A DNA stretch of 64,000 nt from Clavibacter californiensis (GTDB lineage Bacteria; Actinomycetota; Actinomycetes; Actinomycetales; Microbacteriaceae), in NCBI RefSeq assembly GCF_021952865.1, contig NZ_CP040792.1, positions 992,001-1,056,000 on the forward strand. Reading direction: 5' to 3'. The translations under genes were made by a program, and so were the position numbers. The notes beneath the pieces were generated by a model. The model was not told the origin of the DNA. It saw only the letters and a list, made by a program, of their open reading frames with translations, and did no database searches. Position 1 is the stretch's first letter, and each line of letters starts with the position of its first letter. Positions 17,473-25,453 of this stretch are shown piece after piece.

Positions 17473-18840
17473 GTGACCCACTCCCAGGACCTCTTCGACC
17501 GCGCCCGCGACGTCATCCCCGGGGGAGTGAACTCGCCCGTCCGCGCGTTCGGCTCCGTCGGCGGCACCCCGCGCATGATGGTGAAGGCGGCCGGCCCCTA
17601 CGTGACCGACGCCGACGGCGTCGAGTACGTCGACCTCGTCAACTCGTGGGGCCCCGCGATCCTCGGCCACGCCCGTCCCGAGGTCGTGCGGGCCGTGCAG
17701 GACGCCGCCGCCCTCGGCCTCGGCTTCGGCGCGACGACGCCCGCGGAGACGGAGCTCGCCGAGCTCGTCACCGAGCGCGTGCGGGTCGCGGGCGTCGCCG
17801 GATCGCCGGACCGTCGCCCCATCGAGAAGCTCCGCCTCGTGTCCACGGGCACCGAGGCCACCATGACCGCGATCCGCCTGGCGCGCGGGTTCACCGGCCG
17901 CGACCTGCTCGTGAAGTTCGCCGGCCACTACCACGGCCACTCCGACAGCCTCCTCGCCGAGGCGGGCTCGGGAGTCGCGACGCTCGCGCTGCCCGGCTCC
18001 GCGGGGATCCCCGAGGCCATCGCCGCGCAGACCATCGTCGTGCCCTACAACGACCTCGGCGCCGTGCGGGCCGTGTTCGCCGAGCACGGGCCGCGCATCG
18101 CCGCCGTGATCACCGAGGCCGCCGCCGCGAACATGGGCGTCGTGCCGCCGCTGCCCGGCTTCACCGCCGAGCTCGCGCGCATCGCCCACGAGAACGGATC
18201 CCTCCTCATCTCCGACGAGGTCCTCACGGGCTTCCGCGTGCACCCGGCCGGCTACTGGGGCCTCGACAACGCGGGGCTCGCAGCCGACCACCCCGACGCC
18301 TGGACCCCCGATCTCGTCACGTACGGCAAGGTCATCGGCGGCGGGCTCCCCGTCGCCGCGCTCGGCGGCCGGGCCGATGTGATGGACCATCTCGCGCCCC
18401 TCGGCCCCGTCTACCAGGCGGGCACGCTCTCGGGGAACCCGGTCGCGGTCGCGGCGGGCCTCACGACCCTCCGCCTCGCCGACGACGGCGTCTACCGCGC
18501 GCTCGACATCGCCGCCGACATCCTGATCTACGCGGTCGAGCTCGCCTTCGACCGCGCCGGCCTCGCCTACTCGGTGCAGCGCGCGGGCAGCCTCTTCAGC
18601 TTCACGTTCGGCACGCCGCCCGAGCACGGGATCACCGACTACGCCACGGTGCAGGCGCAGGAGACCTGGCGCTACCCGGCCTTCTTCCACTCCATGCTCG
18701 ACCAGGGCGTGAGCCTGCCGCCGTCGGTCTTCGAGGCGTGGTTCGTGTCGGCCGCCATGGACGAGGCGTCGCTCGACCGCGTGATCCGCGCCCTCCCGGC
18801 TGCCGCCCGCGCCGCCGCCGCGGCGACCCCGCCGGCGTAG
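17473..18840 (+). CDS. hemL: Glutamate-1-semialdehyde 2,1-aminomutase
   Basis: 455 aa PLP enzyme, class III aminotransferase fold, that converts glutamate-1-semialdehyde (from HemA) to 5-aminolevulinate for Hem[21 protein letters not shown] at the N-terminus, [33 protein letters not shown] and [12 protein letters not shown] are typical. The PLP lysine lies in [19 protein letters not shown] (about residue 285), and [16 protein letters not shown] follows. The GTG start at 17473 has AAGGA 7 nt upstream. It is the last gene of the heme cluster and is followed by a strong terminator at 18866-18893. Confidence 0.96.
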   Translation: MTHSQDLFDRARDVIPGGVNSPVRAFGSVGGTPRMMVKAAGPYVTDADGVEYVDLVNSWGPAILGHARPEVVRAVQDAAALGLGFGATTPAETELAELVTERVRVAGVAGSPDRRPIEKLRLVSTGTEATMTAIRLARGFTGRDLLVKFAGHYHGHSDSLLAEAGSGVATLALPGSAGIPEAIAAQTIVVPYNDLGAVRAVFAEHGPRIAAVITEAAAANMGVVPPLPGFTAELARIAHENGSLLISDEVLTGFRVHPAGYWGLDNAGLAADHPDAWTPDLVTYGKVIGGGLPVAALGGRADVMDHLAPLGPVYQAGTLSGNPVAVAAGLTTLRLADDGVYRALDIAADILIYAVELAFDRAGLAYSVQRAGSLFSFTFGTPPEHGITDYATVQAQETWRYPAFFHSMLDQGVSLPPSVFEAWFVSAAMDEASLDRVIRALPAAARAAAAATPPA

Positions 18841-18865
18841 CCCCCTGGCGAACGGGGGAACGGGA

Positions 18866-18893
18866 ACGGGCCCGGCCGATCGGTCGGGCCCGT
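18866..18893. terminator. Strong hairpin after hemL
   Basis: 12-bp arms 18866-18877 and 18882-18893 around a GATC loop, with one G-T position. The right arm is followed by CGTCGTGCC. It lies between hemL and the converging endonuclease gene and so is placed to end both. Confidence 0.75.
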
Positions 18894-18914
18894 CGTCGTG
18901 CCGGGTACTGCGCG

Positions 18915-19736
18915 TCAGAGCGTGATCGCCGCGAACCGCTCCAGCTCGACCCAGCCGTCGCGACCGTCCGCGGGCGTGCCGGGCCGCGCGGTCGCGGGCA
19001 CGCCGAGCCGGTCGGCCGCGGCGAGCTGCGCCACGTCGTACCCCGTCAGCGCACCGATCTCCGAGACCGCCACCTGGTAGGTGCGGTAGGGCCCGAGCTC
19101 GGGCGCGTCCGCGGCCGCCGACTGCCGGTCGAGGTCGCCGAGCTCCGGCGCCTGGTCGAGGAGGTAGGCGGTGGCCGCGAGCTCGTCCCCGGAGGCCCAG
19201 GCCGCGATCTTCCAGAACATGAGCGGGATCCGCACGCCGCGGTAGACCGGGTCGTCGTCCGAGGACACCGGACCGGTGAACACCGTCATGCGCCGGTCGC
19301 CGAGGTCGGCGTTGCCGAGCACGTAGTCCTCGAGGCCGAGCCACAGCTCCTTGGACTGGTTGAACTCCGCCGCCTGCGGGGCCGCGTTCGTATAGGCGAA
19401 GGTGTCGGCGCTGGCGCGGGCCGCTTCCGCGATGTCGCCCCACACCGGATCCCGTCGCCGCACGAGGTGCCCGCGGTCGATGTCGTTGCGGGCGTACAGC
19501 TCGGGGCCGCACTGCTGGTCGGCCGGGAGGCGCGGATCCAGGTGCCAGTCGTCGGAGCGCTCCACGTCCACGAGGCGCGCACCGTCGATGTTCACGGCCG
19601 TGAGGGCGGCGAGGCGCCGGTCCGTGTCCATGAGGACCGTGAAGTGCAGGTAGTCGAGCCGCACGGGCTGGGCGTCGGCCGGAGGATCCGGCAGCGGGAG
19701 GGCGATGGGCAGGAAGTCGAGGTCGTAGCCGTCCAT
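18915..19736 (-). CDS. DNA/RNA non-specific endonuclease (NUC / EndoG type)
   Basis: 273 aa. RLDYLHFTVLMDTDRRLAAL then TAVNIDGARL is the NUC-domain opening. The catalytic DRGH lies in ARNDIDRGHLVRRRDPVWG (about residues 83-101), and the metal-binding asparagine motif reads EFNQSKELWLGLEDYVL. These are the beta-beta-alpha-metal nuclease signatures of the Serratia/NucA/EndoG family, which cuts DNA and RNA without sequence specificity. No signal peptide is visible (MDGYDLDFLPIALPLPDPPA), so unlike most bacterial relatives it may be cytoplasmic or exported by another route. No inhibitor gene is recognised beside it. TAGGCT 6 nt before the ATG predicts a leaderless mRNA. Confidence 0.88.
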   Translation of the reverse strand: MDGYDLDFLPIALPLPDPPADAQPVRLDYLHFTVLMDTDRRLAALTAVNIDGARLVDVERSDDWHLDPRLPADQQCGPELYARNDIDRGHLVRRRDPVWGDIAEAARASADTFAYTNAAPQAAEFNQSKELWLGLEDYVLGNADLGDRRMTVFTGPVSSDDDPVYRGVRIPLMFWKIAAWASGDELAATAYLLDQAPELGDLDRQSAAADAPELGPYRTYQVAVSEIGALTGYDVAQLAAADRLGVPATARPGTPADGRDGWVELERFAAITL

Positions 19737-19742
19737 GCCCGG

Positions 19743-19748
19743 AGCCTA
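19743..19748 (-). promoter_or_regulatory. -10 box TAGGCT, leaderless promoter of the endonuclease gene
   Basis: Read on the minus strand, TAGGCT is followed by 6 nt and then the ATG at 19736. Confidence 0.6.
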
Positions 19749-19818
19749 TGCCCGGCCTCGGACGCTCGACCGGGGGCCGGGTGGACGCGCGGCGGACGGC
19801 GGACGACGGGAGGTCGGC

Positions 19819-20478
19819 TCAGGCCAGGCGGAGGGGAGCCGTGGCGCGCCCGCGCGCGAGCTCGGCGAACACGTCGGTGGTGAGCCGGTACGCGTTCTCG
19901 ACCTCGGCGACGACGCGGGCGCGCTCGTCGTCGTCCCACGGCGCCTGATCGAGCGCCTCGCGGTAGGTGCTGCAGAACCGTCGGGGCTCGGCGATCTCCG
20001 CGAACAGGTACAGGCCCACGCCGTTCGTCTCGAAGCCGAACTGGCGCTGCAGGAGCGAGCGGAGCAGTCGCCCGCCGGAGAGGTCGCCGAGGTAGCGCGT
20101 GTAGTGGTGCGCGACGAAGCCGCCGACCCAGACCGAGGCGACCTGCTCGATCCGCTCGACGTACGCCGCGGTGCTCGCGAGCGGCCGCACGACCTCGCGC
20201 CAGTCCGGCCCGACGAGGTAGTCGAGGTCGGCCTCGATGGCGGGCAGGCGCGTGAGGCGGGGGCTGATGAAGCGCGCGGCCACGGGATCCGCCGCCATGC
20301 GCCCGGTCGCCTGCTCGATGGCGCGGTAGACGAAGTAGTGCTGGGCGACGAGCGCGACGTAGTCGTCGCGGCAGCCGCGGCCCGTGACGAGCGCGGTCAT
20401 GAACTCGTCCGCGTCCTGCGCCTCGGCACGTGGCCGTGCCCGGTCGCGGATGGCCTCGGTGAGGGGGACGACGTTCAT
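19819..20478 (-). CDS. hmuO: Heme oxygenase family protein lacking the proximal histidine
   Basis: 219 aa, the normal size. It belongs to the biliverdin-producing heme oxygenase family, which opens heme to release iron. The distal-helix signature is intact in VAHHYTRYLGDLSGGRLLRS, and FGFETNGVGLYLFAEI plus YREALD match HmuO-type enzymes. The N-terminal helix that should carry the heme-ligating histidine (AHEKAE in Corynebacterium HmuO) reads ARPRAEAQDADEF; the first histidine of the protein is only at about residue 47. So either another ligand is used or activity is altered. A DtxR/IdeR-type box covers the promoter, so iron repression is expected. Confidence 0.85.
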   Translation of the reverse strand: MNVVPLTEAIRDRARPRAEAQDADEFMTALVTGRGCRDDYVALVAQHYFVYRAIEQATGRMAADPVAARFISPRLTRLPAIEADLDYLVGPDWREVVRPLASTAAYVERIEQVASVWVGGFVAHHYTRYLGDLSGGRLLRSLLQRQFGFETNGVGLYLFAEIAEPRRFCSTYREALDQAPWDDDERARVVAEVENAYRLTTDVFAELARGRATAPLRLA

Positions 20479-20481
20479 GAT

Positions 20482-20500
20482 GTAGGTGAGCCTAACCTCA
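20482..20500 (-). promoter_or_regulatory. DtxR/IdeR iron box over the hmuO promoter
   Basis: The 19-mer GTAGGTGAGCCTAACCTCA (plus strand) matches the DtxR consensus TWAGGTWAGSCTWACCTWA at most fixed positions. It ends 3 nt from the hmuO ATG. On the minus strand it contains TAGGCT, a plausible -10 box, so repressor binding would directly block RNA polymerase under iron-replete conditions. Confidence 0.8.
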
Positions 20501-20577
20501 TCTGCGTCTCGCGCGGAAGAGGACGGCGGGCAGGATCGCGACGCTCCGGCCCGCGGTCGCGCGGTTGCGGCTGCGGC

Positions 20578-20970
20578 TCAGGAGGCGGCGGCGAAGAAGA
20601 CGAGGCCGAGCAGCGGCGGCACGCCCTGGATCAGGGCGGGGACGAGGTACTTCTTGCCCGTGCTGGCGATGATGATCGACGCCAGCACCATGCACGCGGT
20701 CGTGAACAGCACGAGCGTGAGGCCGGCGGGCACGTTGCCGACGAAGTAGAGGATCAGCCCGAGGCCTGCGCCGAGCGCGAGGAAGAGGTTGTAGAAGCCC
20801 TGGTTGTAGGCCCACGGCTTGATGATGAGGGCCTTCTCCTGGTCGGCCACGCCGAAGCGCTTCCAGGCGAACGGCTTCTCGAACCAGACGCTCTCCAGGA
20901 GGAAGAAGAACACGTGCAGCAGCGCCGCGAGTCCGACGAAGATGGTGCCGGTGGCGGCGACTGCGGTCAT
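20578..20970 (-). CDS. DUF1304 family membrane protein
   Basis: 130 aa with four hydrophobic helices (about residues 3-25, 53-75, 80-100 and 106-128). The family signature FFFLLESVWFEKPFAWKRFG followed by WAYNQGFYNLFLALGAGLGL identifies DUF1304, small integral membrane proteins of unknown function widespread in bacteria. GAGGG precedes the ATG. It is on the same strand as hmuO, but the DtxR box sits between them, so they are probably separately controlled. Confidence 0.9.
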   Translation of the reverse strand: MTAVAATGTIFVGLAALLHVFFFLLESVWFEKPFAWKRFGVADQEKALIIKPWAYNQGFYNLFLALGAGLGLILYFVGNVPAGLTLVLFTTACMVLASIIIASTGKKYLVPALIQGVPPLLGLVFFAAAS

Positions 20971-21054
20971 GATCCCTCACTCCGGCGGCACGGTGCCGCA
21001 CGGGGCCCAGGGTAGCGCGGCCGGGGATCGCGGCGGCGCCGGGAGCGGCGGGTG

Positions 21055-22080
21055 CTAGGCGCGGACGTCCACCACGACGCGGCCGCTCGACCCGCCCGCG
21101 AGGATCCGCTCGCCCGCGGCGATCGCGCCGTCGAGCGGCACGGTGGTGGTGATCGTGTCGAGGAGCGCGGGATCGAGGTCGCTGGCGAGCCGGACCCACG
21201 CCTCCTCGCGCAGCGCGGCCGGCGCCTCGACGGAGTTGATGCCCGCGAGCGTGACGGCCCGGAGGATGAACGGGAGCACGGTGCCCGGGAGGTCGGGGCC
21301 CTGCGCCAGTCCCGCCGCCGTGACGACGCCGCCCCAGCGGGTCTGCGCGAGCACGTTGACGAGGGTCGCGCTGCCGACGCTGTCGACCGCACCCGCCCAG
21401 CGGATGCGCTGCAGCGGCTTCCCCGGCTCGCCGAGCTCGGAGCGGTCGATCACGTCGGCGGCGCCGAGCGCGCGCAGCCGGTCGCCGAGCTCGTCGACGC
21501 GGCCGGTCGAGGCGACCACGCGGTGGCCGAGGCGCGCGAGGAGCGCGACGGCGACGGATCCGACCCCGCCGCCCGCGCCCGTGACGAGCACGTCGCCGGA
21601 TCCGGGCTCCACGCCGCCGCGCTCGAGCGCGAGCACCGAGAGCATCGCCGTGAAGCCGGCGGTGCCGACGGCGGCCGCGCGCGCGGCGGAGAACCCGGCG
21701 GGCACGCGCACGAGCGACGCGGCCGGCACGCGCACGCGCTCGGCAAGCCCGCCGTCGCGGCTCTCGCCCAGGCCCGCGCCGTTGAGGACGACCAGGTCGC
21801 CGGGGCTGAAGGCGTCGGATCCGCTCCCGGCGACCGTGCCCACCGCGTCGATGCCGGCGACGAGCGGGCTGGTGCGCGCGATGCCGGGCCGCCCGCCGAG
21901 GAGCATGCCGTCCTTGTAGTTGACGCTGGAGTAGAGGACGTCGAGCGCGACCTCGCCGTCGCCGGGTCCGTCGGGGCCGCCCGTCGCCCGCTCGTCGGGG
22001 AGGTCGCGCAGCGCGACCTCGATGCCTGTGGTGCCGTCGTCGGCGACGGTCTGCTCGGCCACGAGCGCGCGGTACGTCAT
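21055..22080 (-). CDS. acuI: Acryloyl-CoA reductase / YhdH-type quinone oxidoreductase (MDR superfamily)
   Basis: 341 aa zinc-free medium-chain dehydrogenase. VALDVLYSSVNYKDGMLLGG and PLVAGIDAVGTVAGSGSDAF are close to the YhdH/AcuI subgroup; VLVTGAGGGVGSVAVALLAR is the NADPH-binding loop, and GGVVTAAGLAQGPDLPGTVL then PFILRAVTLAGINSV are also characteristic. AcuI reduces acryloyl-CoA to propionyl-CoA in some bacteria, while others reduce small enones. I call the family with confidence and the substrate not. TAGCGT 6 nt before the ATG predicts leaderless translation. Confidence 0.85.
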   Translation of the reverse strand: MTYRALVAEQTVADDGTTGIEVALRDLPDERATGGPDGPGDGEVALDVLYSSVNYKDGMLLGGRPGIARTSPLVAGIDAVGTVAGSGSDAFSPGDLVVLNGAGLGESRDGGLAERVRVPAASLVRVPAGFSAARAAAVGTAGFTAMLSVLALERGGVEPGSGDVLVTGAGGGVGSVAVALLARLGHRVVASTGRVDELGDRLRALGAADVIDRSELGEPGKPLQRIRWAGAVDSVGSATLVNVLAQTRWGGVVTAAGLAQGPDLPGTVLPFILRAVTLAGINSVEAPAALREEAWVRLASDLDPALLDTITTTVPLDGAIAAGERILAGGSSGRVVVDVRA

Positions 22081-22086
22081 GCCGTC

Positions 22087-22092
22087 ACGCTA
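22087..22092 (-). promoter_or_regulatory. -10 box TAGCGT, leaderless promoter of the AcuI-type gene
   Basis: On the minus strand TAGCGT is followed by GACGGC and the ATG at 22080. Confidence 0.6.
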
Positions 22093-22112
22093 CGCCCGGG
22101 GTCGGGCGCGAC

Positions 22113-23138
22113 CTAGCCGAAGAGGATCGCGGCCTCGTCGTAGCGGTGCTGCGGCACGGTCTTGAGGCGGCCGAGCGCCTCCTCGAACCCCACGTGCACG
22201 ATGTCGGTGCCGCGGAGCGCGACCATGCGGCCCCAGTGGCCGTCGCGCACGCTGTCGACCGCGGCGAGGCCGAGGCGCGTCGCGAGCACGCGGTCGTAGG
22301 ACGACGGGGTGCCGCCGCGCTGGATGTGGCCGAGGGTCGTCGCGCGGGTCTCGATGCCCGTGCGCTCCTCGATGATCGGGGCGAGCTGCTCGCCGATGCC
22401 GCCGAGCCGCGGGCGGCCGAAGGCGTCGAGGCCGCGCTCGCCGTGCGCGTCCGACGCGTGCTCGGGGACGAAGCCCTCCGCGACGACGACGAGCGGCGCG
22501 CGCCCGCGGTCGTAGGCCGAGCGGACCCAGCCGATGATCTCGTCCATGCTCGTCTTCTGCTCGGGGATGAGGATCGCGTGCGCGCCCGCGGCCATGCCGG
22601 AGTGCAGCGCGATCCAGCCCACGTGCCGGCCCATGACCTCGGCCACCATGCAGCGGCTGTGCGAGTCGCCCGTGGTGCGGAGGCGGTCCATGGCGTCGGT
22701 CGCGATCTGCACCGCGGTGTCGAAGCCGAACGTGTAGTCGGTGGCGTCGAGGTCGTTGTCGACGGTCTTGGGGACGCCGACGATCTTGAGGCCCGCGTCC
22801 GTCAGCCGCTTGGCCGCCGCGAGCGTTCCCTCGCCGCCGATGGCGAGGATCGCGTCGATGCCGAGGCGGTCGAGGTTCTCCTGGATCCGCTCCACGCCGC
22901 CGTCGCCCTCGAACGGGTTCGTTCGGCTGGTGCCGAGGATCGTGCCGCCCTGCTTGCCGATGCCCTGGATGTCGCGGCGCGCGAGCGGCATGACGTCGCC
23001 GTCGACGACGCCCCGCCAGCCGTCGCGGAAGCCCACGAACTCCTGCTTGTGGATGGTCGTTCCCTTGAGCACCGCCCCGCGGATGACCGCGTTGAGTCCG
23101 GGGCAGTCTCCGCCTGAGGTGAGGATTCCGATGCGCAC
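22113..23138 (-). CDS. pfkA: 6-Phosphofructokinase
   Basis: 341 aa glycolytic enzyme. MRIGILTSGGDCPGLNAVIR, LGTSRTNPFE, AILAIGGEGTLAAAKRL, GVPKTVDNDLDATDYTFGFD and MGRHVGWIALHSGMAAGAHA are diagnostic. The nucleotide-binding GGEGT keeps glycine at the position that is aspartate in PPi-dependent enzymes, while PKTVDND keeps the lysine; this Gly/Lys pair is that of ATP-dependent actinobacterial PFKs. The GTG at 23138 directly precedes the conserved RIGILTSGG; upstream in-frame codons are not conserved. It is divergent from the kinase gene at 23177, with only 38 bp between the start codons. Confidence 0.95.
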   Translation of the reverse strand: MRIGILTSGGDCPGLNAVIRGAVLKGTTIHKQEFVGFRDGWRGVVDGDVMPLARRDIQGIGKQGGTILGTSRTNPFEGDGGVERIQENLDRLGIDAILAIGGEGTLAAAKRLTDAGLKIVGVPKTVDNDLDATDYTFGFDTAVQIATDAMDRLRTTGDSHSRCMVAEVMGRHVGWIALHSGMAAGAHAILIPEQKTSMDEIIGWVRSAYDRGRAPLVVVAEGFVPEHASDAHGERGLDAFGRPRLGGIGEQLAPIIEERTGIETRATTLGHIQRGGTPSSYDRVLATRLGLAAVDSVRDGHWGRMVALRGTDIVHVGFEEALGRLKTVPQHRYDEAAILFG

Positions 23139-23176
23139 ACGTCCATCATGGGGCACGGGTCCGCGAGACTGGCCGG

Positions 23177-23884
23177 ATGGACTCCGGACCCGACCGCCGA
23201 CCGCACCCCGCATCGCCCGCGACGGACGACCTCGACGCCCTCGCGCGCCGCGCCATGGGCCTCGTGCGCGACGGCCGTCGGGCGATCCTCGCCATCGCGG
23301 GCAGCCCCGGCGCCGGCAAGACGACCCTCGCGCGGGCGCTCGTGGCGCGTGTCGACGCGATGGCGGGCGACGGCACCGCGGCCTGCGTGCCCATGGACGG
23401 CTTCCACCTCGCCAACGCGACGCTCGACCGGCTGGGCCGCCACGACCGCAAGGGCGCGATCGACACGTTCGACGGCTGGGGCGTGCTCGCCCTGGTGCGG
23501 CGCCTCCGCGTCGAGACGGACCACGTCGTCTACGCGCCGTCCTTCGACCGGGCCGTCGACGAGGGCGTCGCGGGCGCCGTGGCGGTGGATCCCGGCATCC
23601 GGCTCGTGGTGCTGGAGGGCAACTACCTGCTGGTCGACGAGGATCCGTGGGGGCAGCTCGCCGCGGAGCTCGACGAGGCGTGGTTCTGCGCGACGCCGGG
23701 CGACGAGCGCTTCGCCCGGCTGGTGGACCGGCACAAGGCCGGCGGACGCGCGCCGAGCGCGGCAGAGGCCTGGGCCCGCGAGGTGGACGGCGCGAACGCC
23801 GCGCTCATCGAGGCGACCCGCGGCCGTGCCGACCTCGTGGTGGACGGCACGGCCGCGGGCGTGCCGGACGCGATCTCCGGCTAG
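23177..23884 (+). CDS. Nucleoside/nucleotide kinase-family P-loop protein
   Basis: 235 aa. Walker A is GSPGAGKTTLARALVARVD (about residues 42-60); VPMDGFHLANATLDRLGRHD then KGAIDTFDGWGVLAL is the substrate loop shared by the uridine-kinase, pantothenate-kinase and FrcK-like group. VVLEGNYLLVDEDPWGQL and RLVDRHKAGG (lid arginines) complete the fold. Members phosphorylate nucleosides, fructose or pantothenate-like substrates; this one's substrate is unknown. It is divergent from pfkA, so a sugar-linked role is possible but not shown. Confidence 0.85.
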   Translation: MDSGPDRRPHPASPATDDLDALARRAMGLVRDGRRAILAIAGSPGAGKTTLARALVARVDAMAGDGTAACVPMDGFHLANATLDRLGRHDRKGAIDTFDGWGVLALVRRLRVETDHVVYAPSFDRAVDEGVAGAVAVDPGIRLVVLEGNYLLVDEDPWGQLAAELDEAWFCATPGDERFARLVDRHKAGGRAPSAAEAWAREVDGANAALIEATRGRADLVVDGTAAGVPDAISG

Positions 23885-23894
23885 CGCACGCGGG

Positions 23895-24395
23895 TCAGAG
23901 CTCGACGGTGCCGTGCTCCCCGACGTCCTTCGGACGCTCGCCCGTGATCGCGGCCTTGGCGTACTTGATGAGCGCGATCGGCTTCGGGGTGTCCTGGTAC
24001 CAGTACTCGGCGGCGTCGGCGTGCACGCGGATCAGCGCGACCGTCGGGTCGTCCTTCCCGCCCTCGAACCAGGCCTCGGCGCCGGCCGACCACAGCTCGT
24101 CGATGCGCGCGCGGTCGCGCGTGATCTCCGCGGTGCCCGCGATCGAGAGGAACCCGTCGCCCGACTGCAGCGACACGTTGACCTGGTCGTTCGCGCGGAT
24201 CTCGGCGGTCTTGTCGCTCGGATCCTGGGTGAAGAACCAGAGGTCGCCGTCGAAGTCGCGCTCCTGGCTGGCGAGCGGGCGGCTGACTAGCTGCCCGCGG
24301 GCGTTGACGGTGGTGAGCAGCGCGATCCGGGCGCTCTTCACGAGCTCGGCGACGCGCTCGCGGTCGTCCTGGTGGTCGTTCGTCGTGTCGGTCAT
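23895..24395 (-). CDS. Pyridoxamine 5'-phosphate oxidase-family general stress protein
   Basis: 166 aa split-barrel flavin-binding protein. RVAELVKSARIALLTTVNAR, LVSRPLASQERDFDGDLWFF and VNVSLQSGDGFLSIAGTAEI are characteristic of the general-stress-protein 26-like PPOX group, as is the C-terminal RVHADAAEYWYQDTP. Members bind FMN or F420; the reaction is unknown. The 3' end converges on the kinase gene with 10 bp between. TAGCGT 7 nt before the ATG predicts a leaderless mRNA, and a second divergent leaderless promoter for the glycosylase gene starts about 40 bp away. Confidence 0.88.
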   Translation of the reverse strand: MTDTTNDHQDDRERVAELVKSARIALLTTVNARGQLVSRPLASQERDFDGDLWFFTQDPSDKTAEIRANDQVNVSLQSGDGFLSIAGTAEITRDRARIDELWSAGAEAWFEGGKDDPTVALIRVHADAAEYWYQDTPKPIALIKYAKAAITGERPKDVGEHGTVEL

Positions 24396-24402
24396 GCGGC
24401 CG

Positions 24403-24408
24403 ACGCTA
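24403..24408 (-). promoter_or_regulatory. -10 box TAGCGT, leaderless promoter of the PPOX gene
   Basis: On the minus strand TAGCGT is followed by 7 nt and the ATG at 24395. Confidence 0.55.
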
Positions 24409-24448
24409 CGCGCGCCCGGCGCGTCCGAGGAGGGTCGGCGGCCGTGCG

Positions 24449-24454
24449 TACCCT
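24449..24454 (+). promoter_or_regulatory. -10 box TACCCT, leaderless promoter of the glycosylase gene
   Basis: TACCCT is followed by GAGTGG and the ATG at 24461. Confidence 0.55.
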
Positions 24455-24460
24455 GAGTGG

Positions 24461-25426
24461 ATGGACCAGGGCGGCGCGGCGGTGACGGCCCCCGACGCGC
24501 GCACGACGTACCTGCCCGACCGCGAGGTGGACCTCCGGCTCGTGCTCCGCCCGCTGTTCCGCGGCGTCGTGGATCCGACCTGCCGCTGGGATCCGGCCCC
24601 GCCCGGATCCCGCCGCGCCGGCGTCTGGCGCACCGCCCGCACGCCGCTCGGCGACGCGTCGCTCCGGCTGGATCCGCGCGCGGACGGCGGCGTCGACGCC
24701 CGCGCCTGGGGCCCCGGAGCCGAGTGGGTGATCGCCGGCGTGCCGGAGCTGCTGGGCGAGGGCGACGACTGGTCCGACCTCGACGTCTCCGCGCATCCGC
24801 TGCTCCGCGACGCGCACCGCCGCCTGCCCGCGCTGCGCCTCATGCGCACCAACCACGTCTTCGAGGCGATGGCCTCGGCGGTGCTCGAGCAGAAGGTCAC
24901 CGGGCTCGAGGCCAGGCGGGCGTGGCGGCAGCTGATCCTCGCGCACGGCGACCCCGCGCCCGGGCCGGTGCCGGCGGGCATGCGCGTGCTGCCGTCGCCC
25001 GAGCGCTGGCGCCTCATCCCGTCGTGGGAGTGGCACCGCGCGGGCGTGGATCCGAAGCGGTCGCGCACGCTGATCGCGGTCGCGACCTCGGCTGCGGGCC
25101 TCGAGCGCACGCTCGCGCTCGGGCGGGGGAGCGAGGAGATCACGCGGCGGCTGCGCTCGATCCCGGGCGTGGGGATCTGGACGGCGGCGGAGACCACGCA
25201 GCGCGCCCACGGGGATCCGGACTCGGTGAGCGTCGGCGACTACCACGTGCACGACATGGTCGGGTGGGCGCTCGCCGGCCACGCGGTCGACGACGACGGG
25301 ATGCTCGAGCTGCTGGCGCCGTGGCGGGGCCAGCGTCAGCGGGTGATGCGGCTCATCGAGGCGAGCGGGTTCCGGAAGCCCCGGTTCGGCCCGCGCATGA
25401 CGGTGCAGGACCACCGCGCGCACTGA
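24461..25426 (+). CDS. DNA-3-methyladenine glycosylase II-like (HhH-GPD) protein
   Basis: 321 aa. The N-terminal half (VDLRLVLRPLFRGVVDPTC and onward) resembles the AlkA-like beta domain. NHVFEAMASAVLEQKVTGLE and the helix-hairpin-helix LRSIPGVGIWTAAETTQRA are diagnostic, followed by DPDSVSVGDYHVHDMVGWAL with the candidate catalytic aspartate. The protein should excise alkylated purines as the first step of base-excision repair. No Ada or MGMT gene is adjacent. It is divergent from the PPOX stress gene; both have leaderless-type promoters. Confidence 0.88.
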   Translation: MDQGGAAVTAPDARTTYLPDREVDLRLVLRPLFRGVVDPTCRWDPAPPGSRRAGVWRTARTPLGDASLRLDPRADGGVDARAWGPGAEWVIAGVPELLGEGDDWSDLDVSAHPLLRDAHRRLPALRLMRTNHVFEAMASAVLEQKVTGLEARRAWRQLILAHGDPAPGPVPAGMRVLPSPERWRLIPSWEWHRAGVDPKRSRTLIAVATSAAGLERTLALGRGSEEITRRLRSIPGVGIWTAAETTQRAHGDPDSVSVGDYHVHDMVGWALAGHAVDDDGMLELLAPWRGQRQRVMRLIEASGFRKPRFGPRMTVQDHRAH

Positions 25427-25453
25427 GCGTCGCCGCGGTCCTGCGTCCGCGGA

